Counted from the first letter of the stretch, positions 29,082 through 40,364 are shown. The stretch: DNA of 64,000 bases from Alphaproteobacteria bacterium (GCA_021775805.1 JAJFHD010000038.1:1-64000); one strand, 5' to 3'. Program-made: numbers and translations. The notes: generated from the sequence alone by a model not told the origin.

Positions 29082-30194
29082 TTAGCCGGCGGCTTCCGCG
29101 CTTCCTTTGTCGCTGCTGTCCGCGTCGTCATCGTCAGCGCCCATGCCCGGATCATGAAGGATCTTTTCGGCAATCAGCCCGGCATTCTGCCGGATCGCTT
29201 CTTCTATCTGATCGGCGATATCAGGATTGTCTTTCAGGAATGTCTTGGCGTTCTCGCGGCCCTGGCCCACGCGCTCGCTGTTGTAGGAGTACCATGAGCC
29301 CGATTTCTCGACGATGCCCGCCTTGACACCCAGATCGATCAACTCACCGGTCTTCGAAATACCGACGCCATACATGATATCGAACTCGACCTGCTTGAAC
29401 GGCGGCGCCACCTTGTTCTTGACCACCTTCACCCGGGTCTGGTTGCCAACCACCTCGTCGCGGTCCTTGATCTGTCCGATCCGGCGGATATCGAGACGCA
29501 CCGAGGCATAGAACTTCAGCGCGTTGCCGCCGGTCGTGGTTTCCGGTGACCCGAACATCACCCCGATCTTCATGCGGATCTGGTTGATGAAAATCACCAT
29601 GGTGTTCGATTTGGAAATCGATGCGGTAAGTTTGCGCAACGCCTGGCTCATCAGACGGGCCTGCAGGCCCGGCAGGCTGTCACCCATCTCGCCTTCCAGT
29701 TCCGCCCGCGGCGTCAGGGCGGCAACCGAGTCGATCACAAGGATCTCCACAGCGCCTGAGCGCACCAGCGTATCGGCAATCTCCAGCCCCTGTTCGCCCG
29801 TGTCGGGTTGGGAAATCAGCAACTCGTCCAGTACAACGCCCAGTTTGCGGGCATAAATCGGGTCAAGCGCATGCTCGGCATCGACAAAGGCGCAGATACC
29901 ACCGCCCTTCTGGGCCTCGGCTATGGTGTGCAGCGCAAGCGTCGTCTTGCCTGACGACTCCGGCCCGTAAATCTCGACCACCCGTCCGCGCGGCAGGCCA
30001 CCGATGCCCAGAGCGATATCGAGGCCCAGCGAACCGGTCGACACCGACTCGATCTCGACCACCTTGTCGCTCTTGCCCAGCCGCATGATCGAACCCTTGC
30101 CGAAGGCGCGCTCAATCTGACTGAGGGCGGCATCAAGCGCTTTTTCTTTTTCCATGGGATTGCTTTCTACAAGGCGGATTGAACTTTGCGACAT
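29082..30194 (-). CDS. recA: Recombinase A
   Basis: 370 residues. The start at ATG 30194 gives the alphaproteobacterial N-terminus [34 protein letters not shown] and has AAGGAA upstream; ATG 30155 is a shorter option. Walker [10 protein letters not shown], the ATP and L1/L2 loops ([54 protein letters not shown]) are present. It drives strand exchange and LexA self-cleavage. A LexA box lies about 120 bp upstream and a strong terminator follows. Confidence 0.98.
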   Translation of the reverse strand: MSQSSIRLVESNPMEKEKALDAALSQIERAFGKGSIMRLGKSDKVVEIESVSTGSLGLDIALGIGGLPRGRVVEIYGPESSGKTTLALHTIAEAQKGGGICAFVDAEHALDPIYARKLGVVLDELLISQPDTGEQGLEIADTLVRSGAVEILVIDSVAALTPRAELEGEMGDSLPGLQARLMSQALRKLTASISKSNTMVIFINQIRMKIGVMFGSPETTTGGNALKFYASVRLDIRRIGQIKDRDEVVGNQTRVKVVKNKVAPPFKQVEFDIMYGVGISKTGELIDLGVKAGIVEKSGSWYSYNSERVGQGRENAKTFLKDNPDIADQIEEAIRQNAGLIAEKILHDPGMGADDDDADSSDKGSAEAAG

Positions 30195-30312
30195 ACTTGA
30201 ATTCCTTATTCCACAGCGGCTGTCGGGTTGCAACGAAGCCAAATGTACCGGTTTTGTTCCTGTTGGCAAGATATTTCTCAAACCGTTGATAAAACGTAAA
30301 CATTTCTGTCAT

Positions 30313-30327
30313 GTTCCAACTTTGTTC
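30313..30327. promoter_or_regulatory. LexA (SOS) box upstream of recA
   Basis: GTTC-CAACTTT-GTTC, an exact match to the alphaproteobacterial direct-repeat LexA site GTTC-N7-GTTC. It lies 119-133 bases before the recA start in the 318-bp gap. The rest of the gap holds AT-rich promoter-like sequence and no gene. Confidence 0.85.
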
Positions 30328-30512
30328 CCTGTTGATATGACAGACGCGGAAAAGTGGCTCCGTGTGTTTCAATCAATGGAACGGAAAGAGAATCGGTTTC
30401 CTGTCGAACAAATCCGCTTATTAGTCATCCCAAGTACTCACCTCGCGAAGACACGGATATGAAACGACGCTCCGGTTGGTGCGCGCGCCTGAAACAGGGC
30501 CTCGCAGAAATC

Positions 30513-32270
30513 TCATGCACCGCCACGATGCTCATAGGCAGCAATTCGTGCCTCGAGCGTATCTCTCAGGGGCTTGAGGCAGTCATCATACGGCCGCCAC
30601 CGTTTCAGGGCGGACCGGTAGATCGGTTGCCTGACCTGTTCGGCACTTGCACTGCGGACGGTGTTGCCGGACTCATGAAACGCAAGGCATGCGGCATCCC
30701 ACTCCAGCGAAATGTGATCAAGGATCTTTCTGGTGTTGGCTTCCGGATCATCCACGAGCGCCTCATAGCGCACGTCAAGAATTCGGCCCGGAAGGACCCG
30801 CCTCCAGTGCTCCATGATGTCGTCGAATAGAACTTGCTGGCGTGCGATGCCTGCCAATGACGTCGTAAACGGCACCGAGCCTGGTTCAAACATCTGCGCA
30901 AACATCGATGCGCCGGCGGCCATGGGATGCCGGTTGCAGCAAATGAATCGCGCCTGCGGAAACATCATGCTGACAAGACCGACAAACAGATAAGAGCTCA
31001 GCGATTTGTCGACGATCCTGACGTCGCGAAGGCCTTGCTTGCCGGATTTTCGCTGGTACCCGACCGCTTCCATGTAACACCGGGCAACATCGCCGATCTG
31101 CGCCTTCGATGGCGAAGTGAGCTGATCGACCGCCCAATAAAGCGCCTCGATTTCGCCGACGCCCCGTGCGTCTCGATGACCCGAGATGATTTGCTCGACC
31201 AGCGTTGTTCCCGACCGCGGCATGCCGAAGACAAAGACCGGCGCGAACGATTCATCGACCTCGATACCGGTCTCGGCCATGAATTCCGCTGAATAGGTCG
31301 TCTTCAACTGCTCAACCAGAACGGCTGCCTCATCGGCTATCGCCTGCCAGCCTTCGGCCATCAAGTCATTGCCCAGAGCCAGATGGCGGAACGCGGCCTC
31401 GTGCTCCGCCTTGCGGTCCAGAAGCTGAAACAGGGCAAAATGCAGCGGCGCCAGATAGACCGCCTCACTCTTGCGCTCTGACAGGCGCTCCAGGGCATCG
31501 AGGGCATGCGCTATCTGCCGGTCGAGGTCGTGTTCGGGCACACCTGAGGCGAGCATCATATGCGCATGGGGATAGGTGGGATCCGCCGTGATCGCCTCTT
31601 CCAGGCAGGTCCGGACCGCCTCGAAATTGCCGCGAACCTGCTCGATCTTGGCAATGTAGGTCATAACGACGGCACGTGGCACGCCCAACCCTATGGCCTT
31701 TTTGTAGAGCTCGATCGCCTTTGCAGGTTCGCCCGCCTGATCGTATGCGGACGCGAGCAGGTTGACCCCGGCCGCGCTGGGTTTTTCCGCAAGCGTTCGC
31801 CGGTAGGGATCGATGGCTTGTGAAAACCGCTTGGTCGCCATGTAGACATCGCCCATGAGCTTGTCGATGACGGTCAGCTTCCGGTCGATCTGCTTTGCCT
31901 GCTTCAGGAGGGCAAGACTCTCGGGAAACTGCTTCAACTCGCCATGGCAGGTCGCGCAGTTACACAGAGCTGCGACAAATCTTGGGTCCAGGTCAATTGC
32001 TTGCCGGTAACACGAGATGGCCTGCTCCCAGTTCCGCATGCCTTCATGGACCGTCGCCGTGACAAAATGAACGCCCTTGTTGTCGGGTTCCAGGGGCAGC
32101 GCGCGTTCACACAGGTCAAGCGCCTGGGCAAACTTGCCCCTGTCGCGGAACTGAACCGCCCCGGATATTGCCGCCTCCACTTCAGCAAACCGAAAACTGC
32201 TGGTGACCGATGTTCGGTTCTTCTTGGCCCGCTTGGCAGCCAGCCGGCGTTCTTTTCGGTTTACTGACAC
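30513..32270 (-). CDS. TPR-repeat protein with C-terminal sulfotransferase domain
   Basis: 585 residues. A basic N-terminus (RKERRLAAKRAKKN) is followed by TPR repeats from about residue 32 to 250 (AQALDLCERALPLEPDNKG, EQAISCYRQAIDLDPRF, KAIELYKKAIGLG). From residue 345 a sulfotransferase fold begins with FVFGMPRSGTTLVEQIIS (PAPS 5'-phosphate loop, 351-356) and later CCNRHPMA and VRSASAEQVRQPIY (3'-phosphate region). It may move sulfate to a protein or glycan. This architecture is common and poorly characterised in alphaproteobacteria. Start is GTG with a weak ribosome site. Confidence 0.85.
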   Translation of the reverse strand: MSVNRKERRLAAKRAKKNRTSVTSSFRFAEVEAAISGAVQFRDRGKFAQALDLCERALPLEPDNKGVHFVTATVHEGMRNWEQAISCYRQAIDLDPRFVAALCNCATCHGELKQFPESLALLKQAKQIDRKLTVIDKLMGDVYMATKRFSQAIDPYRRTLAEKPSAAGVNLLASAYDQAGEPAKAIELYKKAIGLGVPRAVVMTYIAKIEQVRGNFEAVRTCLEEAITADPTYPHAHMMLASGVPEHDLDRQIAHALDALERLSERKSEAVYLAPLHFALFQLLDRKAEHEAAFRHLALGNDLMAEGWQAIADEAAVLVEQLKTTYSAEFMAETGIEVDESFAPVFVFGMPRSGTTLVEQIISGHRDARGVGEIEALYWAVDQLTSPSKAQIGDVARCYMEAVGYQRKSGKQGLRDVRIVDKSLSSYLFVGLVSMMFPQARFICCNRHPMAAGASMFAQMFEPGSVPFTTSLAGIARQQVLFDDIMEHWRRVLPGRILDVRYEALVDDPEANTRKILDHISLEWDAACLAFHESGNTVRSASAEQVRQPIYRSALKRWRPYDDCLKPLRDTLEARIAAYEHRGGA

Positions 32271-32553
32271 CTTGCGCGGGCCCCAACATGTGGAATTTCA
32301 AAAGGATATCTGAGCATCGGCATCCACAGAAATATTCTACAACCCAGCGATCCGCAAGGCAGAACATAGTCCGGGTGTCTGGCTATTCTCGCAGGATTCT
32401 CCGGCCACGCAGCACGTCCAGTTCAGCCCCGTCGCTTGGAACCCGCTATCCCCACCGCTTCGGTTCAATCTCGCCGCATTTTGTTCTAAACTGGACGGGT
32501 CGATTCCCCGCCGACCTTTCCGGCACAATCTTTGTATTCGGGAGATGTCTTTC

Positions 32554-34140
32554 ATGTCTGTACTTCGCCGTCTCACCCCGCTCCTCGCAGTTGTAGCCTT
32601 CGTGTTGGCCGCCACGCCTGTCCTGGCGGAAATGATCTACCACAGGGGCAATACCGGCGAGCCGGAGACGCTCGATCTGCACAAGACGTCGACCATCTAT
32701 GAATCCAACATCCTGCGCGACCTCTATGAGGGGCTGGTGATCTACGACGCCAAGGGCAAGGTCATTCCCGGTGTCGCCGAAAGCTGGTCGGTCAACGACG
32801 ACGGCACGCGCTACACCTTCACGCTGCGCGCCAATGCCCGCTGGTCCAATGGCGATCCGGTCACGGCGGAGGATTTTGTCTATTCCTTCCAGCGCATCAT
32901 GACGCCCGAGACCGGCGCCAAATACGCAACCGTTCTCTACCCGATCAAGAACGCCGAAAAGATCAACAAGGGCGAGATCAAACCGGCCATGATCGGCGTG
33001 ACCGCGAAAGACAAACTCACCCTCGATATCGAACTGGAGGCGCCTACTCCCTACTTCCTCGAACTGCTGACCCACCAGACCGGTCTGCCGGTTCACAAGG
33101 GCTCGATCGACAAACACGGCAACGATTTTGTCCGCCCCGGCAACATGGTGTCCAACGGTGCCTACAAGCTTGCCGAATTTGTCCCCAACTCACACGTCAA
33201 GTCGGTCCGCAATCCGGAGTTTCACGGCAATGACACGGTCAAGATCGATGCCGTCTACTATTACCCCACAGAAGACCGGGGTGCGGCGCTGAGACGATTC
33301 CAGGCCGGTGAACTGCATTCCAACAATGACGCGCCCACCGAGCAGATGAAGTGGATGCGCGAGAACCTCGGGCAACAGTTCCGGGTGGCACCCTATCTCG
33401 GCACCTACTACTACGCGGTCAAGACCGACAAGAAGCCGTTCGACGACGCGCGCATCCGCCAGGCGCTTTCCATGGTCATCGACCGGGAATTCCTGGCCAC
33501 CGAGATCTGGGGCGGCTCCATGGTGCCGGGCTACAGCCTGGTGCCGCCGGGCATCGGCAATTACGGCGATCCGGCCTATGCCGACTACAAGGGCCAGGAC
33601 ATGCTCGACCGCGAGGACCGGGCCACGGCTCTGTTGAAAGAGGCCGGATTCGGGCCTGACAATCCGCTCAAGCTCGAGCTGCGCTACAACACCTCCGAAA
33701 ACCACAAGAACACGGCAGTCGCCATCGCCGACATGTGGAAACCGCTCAATGTGGAGGTCTCCCTGCTCAACACCGACGTCAAGACCCACTACGCACGCCT
33801 GCGCGACAAGGGCGATTTCGACGTTGCACGCGCAGGTTGGATCGGCGACTATTCCGACCCGCAGAATTTTCTGTTCCTGGTCGAAAGCGACAATCCCGGC
33901 TTCAACTATGCCAACTACGCCAACCCCGAATTCGACGCCCTGATGGACAAGGCAGCCGCCGAGACCGACCTGGCTGCCCGGGCAAAGATCCTGTTCGACG
34001 CCGAAACCATCTTCATGCGCGACCTGCCCTATATCCCGCTGCTCTATTACGGTTCCCTGAGCATGGTGTCCGACAAATTGAAAGGCTGGGAAGACAATCT
34101 GCAGAACGTGCACGCCACCCGCTGGATGTCGATCGAATAG
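32554..34140 (+). CDS. oppA: Oligopeptide ABC transporter, substrate-binding protein
   Basis: 528 residues. Signal peptide residues 1-25 (RLTPLLAVVAFVLAATPVLA), then an SBP_bac_5 fold: RGNTGEPETLDLHKTSTIYESNILRDLYEGL, VIPGVAESWSVNDDGTRYTFTLR, WSNGDPVTAEDFVYSFQR and RAGWIGDYSDPQNFL. The start is ATG 32554, because the GGGAG ribosome site occupies the bases just before the earlier in-frame ATG at 32545. It should bind peptides in the periplasm and feed the permeases that follow 24 bp downstream. Confidence 0.93.
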   Translation: MSVLRRLTPLLAVVAFVLAATPVLAEMIYHRGNTGEPETLDLHKTSTIYESNILRDLYEGLVIYDAKGKVIPGVAESWSVNDDGTRYTFTLRANARWSNGDPVTAEDFVYSFQRIMTPETGAKYATVLYPIKNAEKINKGEIKPAMIGVTAKDKLTLDIELEAPTPYFLELLTHQTGLPVHKGSIDKHGNDFVRPGNMVSNGAYKLAEFVPNSHVKSVRNPEFHGNDTVKIDAVYYYPTEDRGAALRRFQAGELHSNNDAPTEQMKWMRENLGQQFRVAPYLGTYYYAVKTDKKPFDDARIRQALSMVIDREFLATEIWGGSMVPGYSLVPPGIGNYGDPAYADYKGQDMLDREDRATALLKEAGFGPDNPLKLELRYNTSENHKNTAVAIADMWKPLNVEVSLLNTDVKTHYARLRDKGDFDVARAGWIGDYSDPQNFLFLVESDNPGFNYANYANPEFDALMDKAAAETDLAARAKILFDAETIFMRDLPYIPLLYYGSLSMVSDKLKGWEDNLQNVHATRWMSIE

Positions 34141-34164
34141 GAACTCAGGCCCGGCTCCCATACA

Positions 34165-35103
34165 ATGATCCATTACGCGATCCGCCGCCTGTTGGGAGCC
34201 ATTCCGACCCTGTTCGTGATCATCACGATCTCGTTCTTCCTGATCCGTGTGGCCCCGGGCGGGCCGTTCGACCTCGAACGCCCGCTCGAGGCCAAGGTCA
34301 TGGAAAACCTGCTGCGCATCTACCAGCTCGACAAGCCGGTCTGGCAGCAATACCTGATCTACCTGCAGAACGTCCTGCAGGGCGATCTCGGGCCCAGTTA
34401 CTACTTCCGCGATTTCACGGTCGCCGAGCTTTTTGCGCAAGGGTTGCCGGTCTCCATCCAGCTCGGTGCCTCGGCGTTGGTGCTGGCGCTGGGTCTTGGC
34501 ATTCCGCTTGGCTGTTTTGCAGCCCTGCATCAGAACCGGGCAACCGACTATGCGGTCATGACGGCCGCCACTTTCGGGATCACCGTACCCGGTTTCGTGG
34601 TAGCCCCCCTGCTCACCCTGGTCTTTGCCATCCACTTTGACCTGCTGCCCGCCGGCGGCTGGGGCAGCGGCGACCTGTCCTACAAGATCCTGCCGGTCGT
34701 AACCCTCGCCCTGCCCCAGGTTGCCGTTATCGCCAGGCTGGTCCGGGCGAGCATGATCGAGGCCCTGCGCTCGAACCACGTGCGCACGGCCCGTGCCAGC
34801 GGCCTGCCGCCCCGTGTCGTCGTCGGTGTCCACGCCCTGCGCAGCGCGCTTCTGCCGGTCGTCTCCTACCTCGGACCGGCCGCCGCGGCACTGCTCACGG
34901 GATCCGTCATCGTCGAAACCATCTTCGGCATCCCAGGCGTCGGGCGTTATTTCGTGCAGGCAGCCCTCAACCGCGACTACACGCTGGTGATGGGTGCTGT
35001 CATCGTCATTGCCGCCTTTGTCATCGTCTTCAACCTTCTGGTCGACCTGCTCTATGCCGTCGTCGATCCGCGTGTGCGTCATGATGGCGGAGGTCGGTCA
35101 TGA
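34165..35103 (+). CDS. oppB: Oligopeptide ABC transporter, permease OppB type
   Basis: 312 residues with the OppB N-terminus YAIRRLLGAIPTLFVIITISFFLIRVAPGGPFD and the EAA loop RASMIEALRSNHVRTARASGLPPRVVVGVHALRSALLPVVSY. Six membrane segments. The stop overlaps oppC by four bases (ATGA). With OppC it forms the membrane channel. Confidence 0.93.
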   Translation: MIHYAIRRLLGAIPTLFVIITISFFLIRVAPGGPFDLERPLEAKVMENLLRIYQLDKPVWQQYLIYLQNVLQGDLGPSYYFRDFTVAELFAQGLPVSIQLGASALVLALGLGIPLGCFAALHQNRATDYAVMTAATFGITVPGFVVAPLLTLVFAIHFDLLPAGGWGSGDLSYKILPVVTLALPQVAVIARLVRASMIEALRSNHVRTARASGLPPRVVVGVHALRSALLPVVSYLGPAAAALLTGSVIVETIFGIPGVGRYFVQAALNRDYTLVMGAVIVIAAFVIVFNLLVDLLYAVVDPRVRHDGGGRS

Positions 35104-36230
35104 CCGTCGCCGCACAAGACCGGATTGTACCGCAAACCCGCTCGCATTCCTTGTGGTATCAGGCCTGGCGCCGCTTGAAATCCAACACCGCCGCCGTCGT
35201 CAGCATGGCGGTGCTCACCGTAATTGCACTGGCCTGCCTCGTTGGCCCATCCCTGTCGCCCCATGACTTCGATCAGGTCTACCGCAATTACGTCAAGGTG
35301 CCCGCGGGCCTGACGGCCTATCCGAAGGCCTCCGACGTTTCTGAAACAGCCCGCAAGGCGCTGAAACGCGCGCGCCTGGACATCACGGACATCGTCATCG
35401 CCGGTGATGTCCTGCACGTGACCGTTGCTTCCAAGCGTGGTCCAATCGACAGGCGCGTTCTGCGTTATGTGGAGCGCTCCGACATTTTCTCCAACGCCCG
35501 GTTGACTGAGCCTAGTGCCGACCAGCAACAAGCGGTGATTACTGCGAAGGTGACCAGACTGCGCTTCCTGTTCGGCACGGACTCAAACGGCCGCGACATG
35601 CTCACCCGCACTCTGGTGGCCGGCCGTGTGTCGCTGCTGATCGGTCTGCTCGCGACCGTCGTCGCATTGGTCATCGGCGTCACCTACGGCGCGGTGGCGG
35701 GTTATTTCGGCGGCCGTATCGATGCTGCCATGATGCGCGTGGTCGATATCCTGTACTCCCTGCCCTTCATCTTCTTCGTCATCCTGCTGGTGGTCTTTTT
35801 CGGACGCAACTTCGTGCTGATGTTCATCGCCGTCGGCGCCATCGAATGGCTCGACATGGCCCGCATCGTGCGCGGCCAGACCCTGTCGATCAAACGCCAG
35901 GAATACGTGCAGGCCGCCGAAGCGCTCGGCGTCGGCAGTGCCGGCATCCTGCGCCGCCACATCGTGCCCAACACGCTCGGTCCTGTGATCGTCTACATGA
36001 CCCTGCTGGTCCCGAAAGTCATTCTGCTGGAAAGCTTCCTGTCGTTTCTGGGGCTCGGCGTCCAGGAACCCATGACCAGCTGGGGCGTGCTGATCTCCGA
36101 AGGGGCACGCAACATTCAGGGCGCCTCGTGGATGCTGATCTATCCGTCGATTTTCCTGACCACGACCCTGTTTGCGCTCAATTTCATCGGCGACGGCCTG
36201 CGCGACGCCCTCGACCCGCGGGACCGCTAG
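35100..36230 (+). CDS. oppC: Oligopeptide ABC transporter, permease OppC type with long periplasmic insert
   Basis: 376 residues, about 70 longer than common OppC proteins. After the first membrane helix (residues 30-50) a soluble stretch of about 100 residues (58-155, including KVPAGLTAYPKAS and two beta-rich pieces) precedes the usual FLFGTDSNGRDMLTR motif. The rest is standard, with EAA loop QEYVQAAEALGVGSAGILRRHIVPNTLGP. Some alphaproteobacterial OppC proteins have such a loop; it may contact the binding protein. Start overlaps oppB. Confidence 0.91.
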   Translation: MTVAAQDRIVPQTRSHSLWYQAWRRLKSNTAAVVSMAVLTVIALACLVGPSLSPHDFDQVYRNYVKVPAGLTAYPKASDVSETARKALKRARLDITDIVIAGDVLHVTVASKRGPIDRRVLRYVERSDIFSNARLTEPSADQQQAVITAKVTRLRFLFGTDSNGRDMLTRTLVAGRVSLLIGLLATVVALVIGVTYGAVAGYFGGRIDAAMMRVVDILYSLPFIFFVILLVVFFGRNFVLMFIAVGAIEWLDMARIVRGQTLSIKRQEYVQAAEALGVGSAGILRRHIVPNTLGPVIVYMTLLVPKVILLESFLSFLGLGVQEPMTSWGVLISEGARNIQGASWMLIYPSIFLTTTLFALNFIGDGLRDALDPRDR

Positions 36231-36233
36231 GCC

Positions 36234-37847
<1,614 letters not shown>

Positions 37848-37866
37848 GTAGAACACCGCAAGACCG

Positions 37867-37950
37867 TTTCCCGGGCGCGATGCAGCATGCCAGTGCTGCT
37901 TCGCAGAACCGGGAGCGTACCACCCGCAAACGCCCGAGACTGGAACGGAC
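37867..37950 (+). repeat. Dispersed intergenic hairpin repeat, copy C
   Basis: Lies 20 bp after oppDF. It shares TTCCCGGGCGCGATGCAGCA exactly with copy A, and the CGCAAACGCC tail with copy B. A looser CCCGG...CCGGG pair continues to about 37980. No gene is seen between 37848 and 38119. Confidence 0.75.
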
Positions 37951-38119
37951 CCGGATCACGCTGACGCATGTCCGGGAAACGGATTTTGTTGCCAGTGCAC
38001 AAAGCAACGCATCCGTGCAGCGGCTAGAGTGACAGTCACAAACTAGCGTCCGTGCCACACACACTTGCCCTCTACCACTCCATCTGAGACTATGGACGTA
38101 CCAATCGGAGGCAACCCGA

Positions 38120-38593
38120 ATGGCCACAAATCTGACAGGGGTTCCCGCCGCTCTTGAGCGGTTGCGGCTGACGAATGCATGCGAGGGCTGCGACCTGAGG
38201 GGCGCGGAGATGGTAGGCATGAACCTGTCGGAGGCTGCCCTGTGGGCTGCCAACCTGTGCGACGCAAACATTTCCTACGCCAATCTCTCGAATGCGGACA
38301 TGCGCGAAATCTATCTGACCGACGCGAATATCATGTACGCCGACCTCAGCAATGCCGACCTCACATACGCCAATCTGACCTATGCTGACCTGTCTTTTGC
38401 CAATCTGTCGGATGCCGATTTGTCGAAGACCAACCTGATGGGCGCCAACCTGCATGAGGCCAATCTGACTGATGCAAATCTGTGCGACGCGAACATGAAG
38501 GGGGCGAACCTGGAAGGCGCGGTCCTTTATCGAACCCGTTTTTGCAACACAATCATGCCGGACGGCGCCATCGACAACAGCGGCTGCAGCTAG
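38120..38593 (+). CDS. Pentapeptide-repeat protein
   Basis: 157 residues made almost wholly of A(D/N)LxX pentapeptides from about residue 22 to 140 (for example YANLSNADLTYANL), enough for a right-handed beta-helix of five or six turns. A GGAGG ribosome site lies 8 bases before the ATG. No signal peptide or transmembrane segment. Proteins of this type include gyrase-protecting Qnr factors and many of unknown role; four cysteines near the ends may close the helix. Stands alone after the Opp operon. Confidence 0.85.
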   Translation: MATNLTGVPAALERLRLTNACEGCDLRGAEMVGMNLSEAALWAANLCDANISYANLSNADMREIYLTDANIMYADLSNADLTYANLTYADLSFANLSDADLSKTNLMGANLHEANLTDANLCDANMKGANLEGAVLYRTRFCNTIMPDGAIDNSGCS

Positions 38594-38602
38594 TCCTGCG
38601 CA

Positions 38603-39919
38603 TTACGCTTCGTGCCGGTTCGACCACGTCTCCCAGAGAAACCTAGACCTGACCCCGATATCGAGAAACGGCCGGGGCGGCAGGCTGTCCGGGGTGCCCA
38701 GGCTCTCCATATCGGCGATCAGCGGGTTGTCGCGGCCGGTAGCCATGTCGGCGGCCAACAGGCCTCCAATCGTGCCCTTGGTCACACCAACGGCGTTCTG
38801 GCACACAGCGCTCCAGATGTTCGACGCCAGTTGACCGAAGCCCGGTGCGCCGTTGCGCGACAGGCAGATGAACCCGGTCCAGGTATGTTCGATGCCGACG
38901 TTCGGCAGCACCGGAAACCGCGCATCGAACAACACTTTGTGCTGCCTCGCCACTGCCTGGCGTCTGGCCTCGGTCGTGCGCTGACCCGGTGCGTAGTCAA
39001 AGCCCTGGCGGATCAGGATGCGGTGGTCGTCGGTGTAACGCATGGTGATACCGGCAAACGCGTTGGCCGGCGTCATGCCCCAGGGCTCCGCGACGCCGTA
39101 GGCTTTTCGTTCTTCCTCAGTCAAACGCCGGGTCAGACTTGCATGGGCAGCAAGGTTCATGAGATGGCGCGTATGAAACCCGAACGCATCCGCAAAGCCG
39201 TTGACCGTCAGGATCATCTTCGGCGCCCTCACCGACCCCGCCGGTGTCGTGACATGCACACCATTGCGGTAATCGATCTCGGTCACGGGCGAATTCTCGA
39301 ACAGCGTCACGTTCTGCGGCTGGCTGTCGGCCAGACCGCGCGTCAGGGCCGCCGGGTTCATGAGAATGCAGCCGGGCGTATAGACCGCTGCATTGAAATG
39401 GGCGGTGCCGAGTTGCTCCGCAACGCCGGCACGGTCTATCCAGGTAAACGGTTCGCCCAGCGCTTCCAGTTCCTTTGCAAACGGCTCCAGTACGTCGCTT
39501 GTGCCGCGCGGCGACACGGCAGTGTGGTACTTGCCGCGCTGGGCCCAGTTGCACTTAATCCCGGATGTATTGACCTGTTCCTCGAGATAGGCGATGGCGG
39601 CACGTGCCAATCCCATGAACCGATGGGAGCCTTCCAGTTCTTCGAGCGAAGATCCCACATTGTGCGGCAGATCGATGGCAAATCCGGAGTTGCGGCCCGA
39701 TGCGTTTTCGCCGACCTGCCCGGCTTCGACCAGCACGACCGTTTCGTCCGGCCGGTTTTCCGCCAGCCGCCGTGCCGCGGCAAGCCCGGCGTAGCCTGCC
39801 CCGATGACGACCCAGTCGGCCCTCACGTCCTCGTCGAGAGCAGACGCTGGTTCGCGCTCCGCGAGGATACCGCTCCAGCCGTTGGTCTTGTCGTCGCGCG
39901 GCAACCGGTCGATTTTCAT
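38603..39919 (-). CDS. FAD-dependent amine/amino acid oxidoreductase (DAO family, PuuB-like)
   Basis: 438 residues with the dinucleotide motif WVVIGAGYAGLAAARRLAE (GAGYAG at 40-45), VVLVEAGQVGENASGRNSGF and the C-terminal FAD contact GFICLSRNGAPGFGQL. This arrangement is that of gamma-glutamylputrescine oxidase-like enzymes that oxidise amines or N-methyl amino acids. It follows the cupin gene by 11 bp in one operon and lies divergent from tetR-mttB, so the substrate may be a methylated amine. The actual substrate cannot be read. Confidence 0.85.
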   Translation of the reverse strand: MKIDRLPRDDKTNGWSGILAEREPASALDEDVRADWVVIGAGYAGLAAARRLAENRPDETVVLVEAGQVGENASGRNSGFAIDLPHNVGSSLEELEGSHRFMGLARAAIAYLEEQVNTSGIKCNWAQRGKYHTAVSPRGTSDVLEPFAKELEALGEPFTWIDRAGVAEQLGTAHFNAAVYTPGCILMNPAALTRGLADSQPQNVTLFENSPVTEIDYRNGVHVTTPAGSVRAPKMILTVNGFADAFGFHTRHLMNLAAHASLTRRLTEEERKAYGVAEPWGMTPANAFAGITMRYTDDHRILIRQGFDYAPGQRTTEARRQAVARQHKVLFDARFPVLPNVGIEHTWTGFICLSRNGAPGFGQLASNIWSAVCQNAVGVTKGTIGGLLAADMATGRDNPLIADMESLGTPDSLPPRPFLDIGVRSRFLWETWSNRHEA

Positions 39920-39930
39920 GATCCCACCCG

Positions 39931-40281
39931 CTAGTCCCAGTTCACGGGATGAACCGCATAGAATACCAGCGCGTCGGTCGCCTGATAGATCAATTCCGTG
40001 CCCTTCGGCAACCAGATGCTGTCCATAGGACCGGCCTCGATTATATTTTCGCCGATCACGATGGTTACGTTGCCCTCGAGAACCAGAAGAACCTCGTCGT
40101 ACTGGATGGCCCAGGGAATTGATGCATTCTTCATCCGAACGAAACCGGTTCCCAGCGGTGTGTTCTCCGCTGTGCCGCTGACCTCGGCAATTTCGGCCTG
40201 ATCGCCATAAGCAAATCGTGGCATGTAATCGAGATCACCAAACTTTACACAGCGTGCTTCTGAGCGATTGTTTTCATCCAT
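39931..40281 (-). CDS. Cupin-domain protein (EutQ-like)
   Basis: 116 residues from ATG 40281 (GAGGAG upstream). A single cupin barrel: GTGFVRMKNASIPWAIQYDEVLLVLEGNVTIVIGENIIEAGPMDSIWLPKGTELIYQ. The first-motif histidines of metal cupins are replaced (WAIQYDE), so it may not bind metal in the usual way. EutQ-like proteins occur in amine-catabolic operons. Probably a small accessory or sensing protein for the FAD oxidoreductase that follows. Confidence 0.8.
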   Translation of the reverse strand: MDENNRSEARCVKFGDLDYMPRFAYGDQAEIAEVSGTAENTPLGTGFVRMKNASIPWAIQYDEVLLVLEGNVTIVIGENIIEAGPMDSIWLPKGTELIYQATDALVFYAVHPVNWD

Positions 40282-40315
40282 TTGACACTCCTCGACGGTC
40301 TTCAGCTTGACAATT

Positions 40316-40353
40316 CCATACAGGAGTGTATTGAACAATACAACCCTGTATGG
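40316..40353. promoter_or_regulatory. Nested palindromes, putative TetR operator between cupin and tetR genes
   Basis: Outer arms CCATACAGG (40316-40324) and CCTGTATGG (40345-40353) are perfect complements; inside them TGTATTG-AA-CAATACA (40327-40342) is a perfect 16-base palindrome. The block fills the 83-bp divergent promoter region, so the TetR protein probably represses both directions. Confidence 0.75.
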
Positions 40354-40364
40354 AGTATTCCTAG

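Noticed and set aside
33190..35082. 630-codon minus-strand frame antisense to oppA and oppB
   Set aside because: Its translation is low in hydrophobic residues and rich in Asp, Gly, His and Gln repeats typical of antisense readings of GC-rich genes, while both plus-strand genes are clear family members.
38612..39934. 440-codon plus-strand frame antisense to the FAD oxidoreductase
   Set aside because: It mirrors the whole FAD gene with mirrored codon bias and has no recognisable motif.
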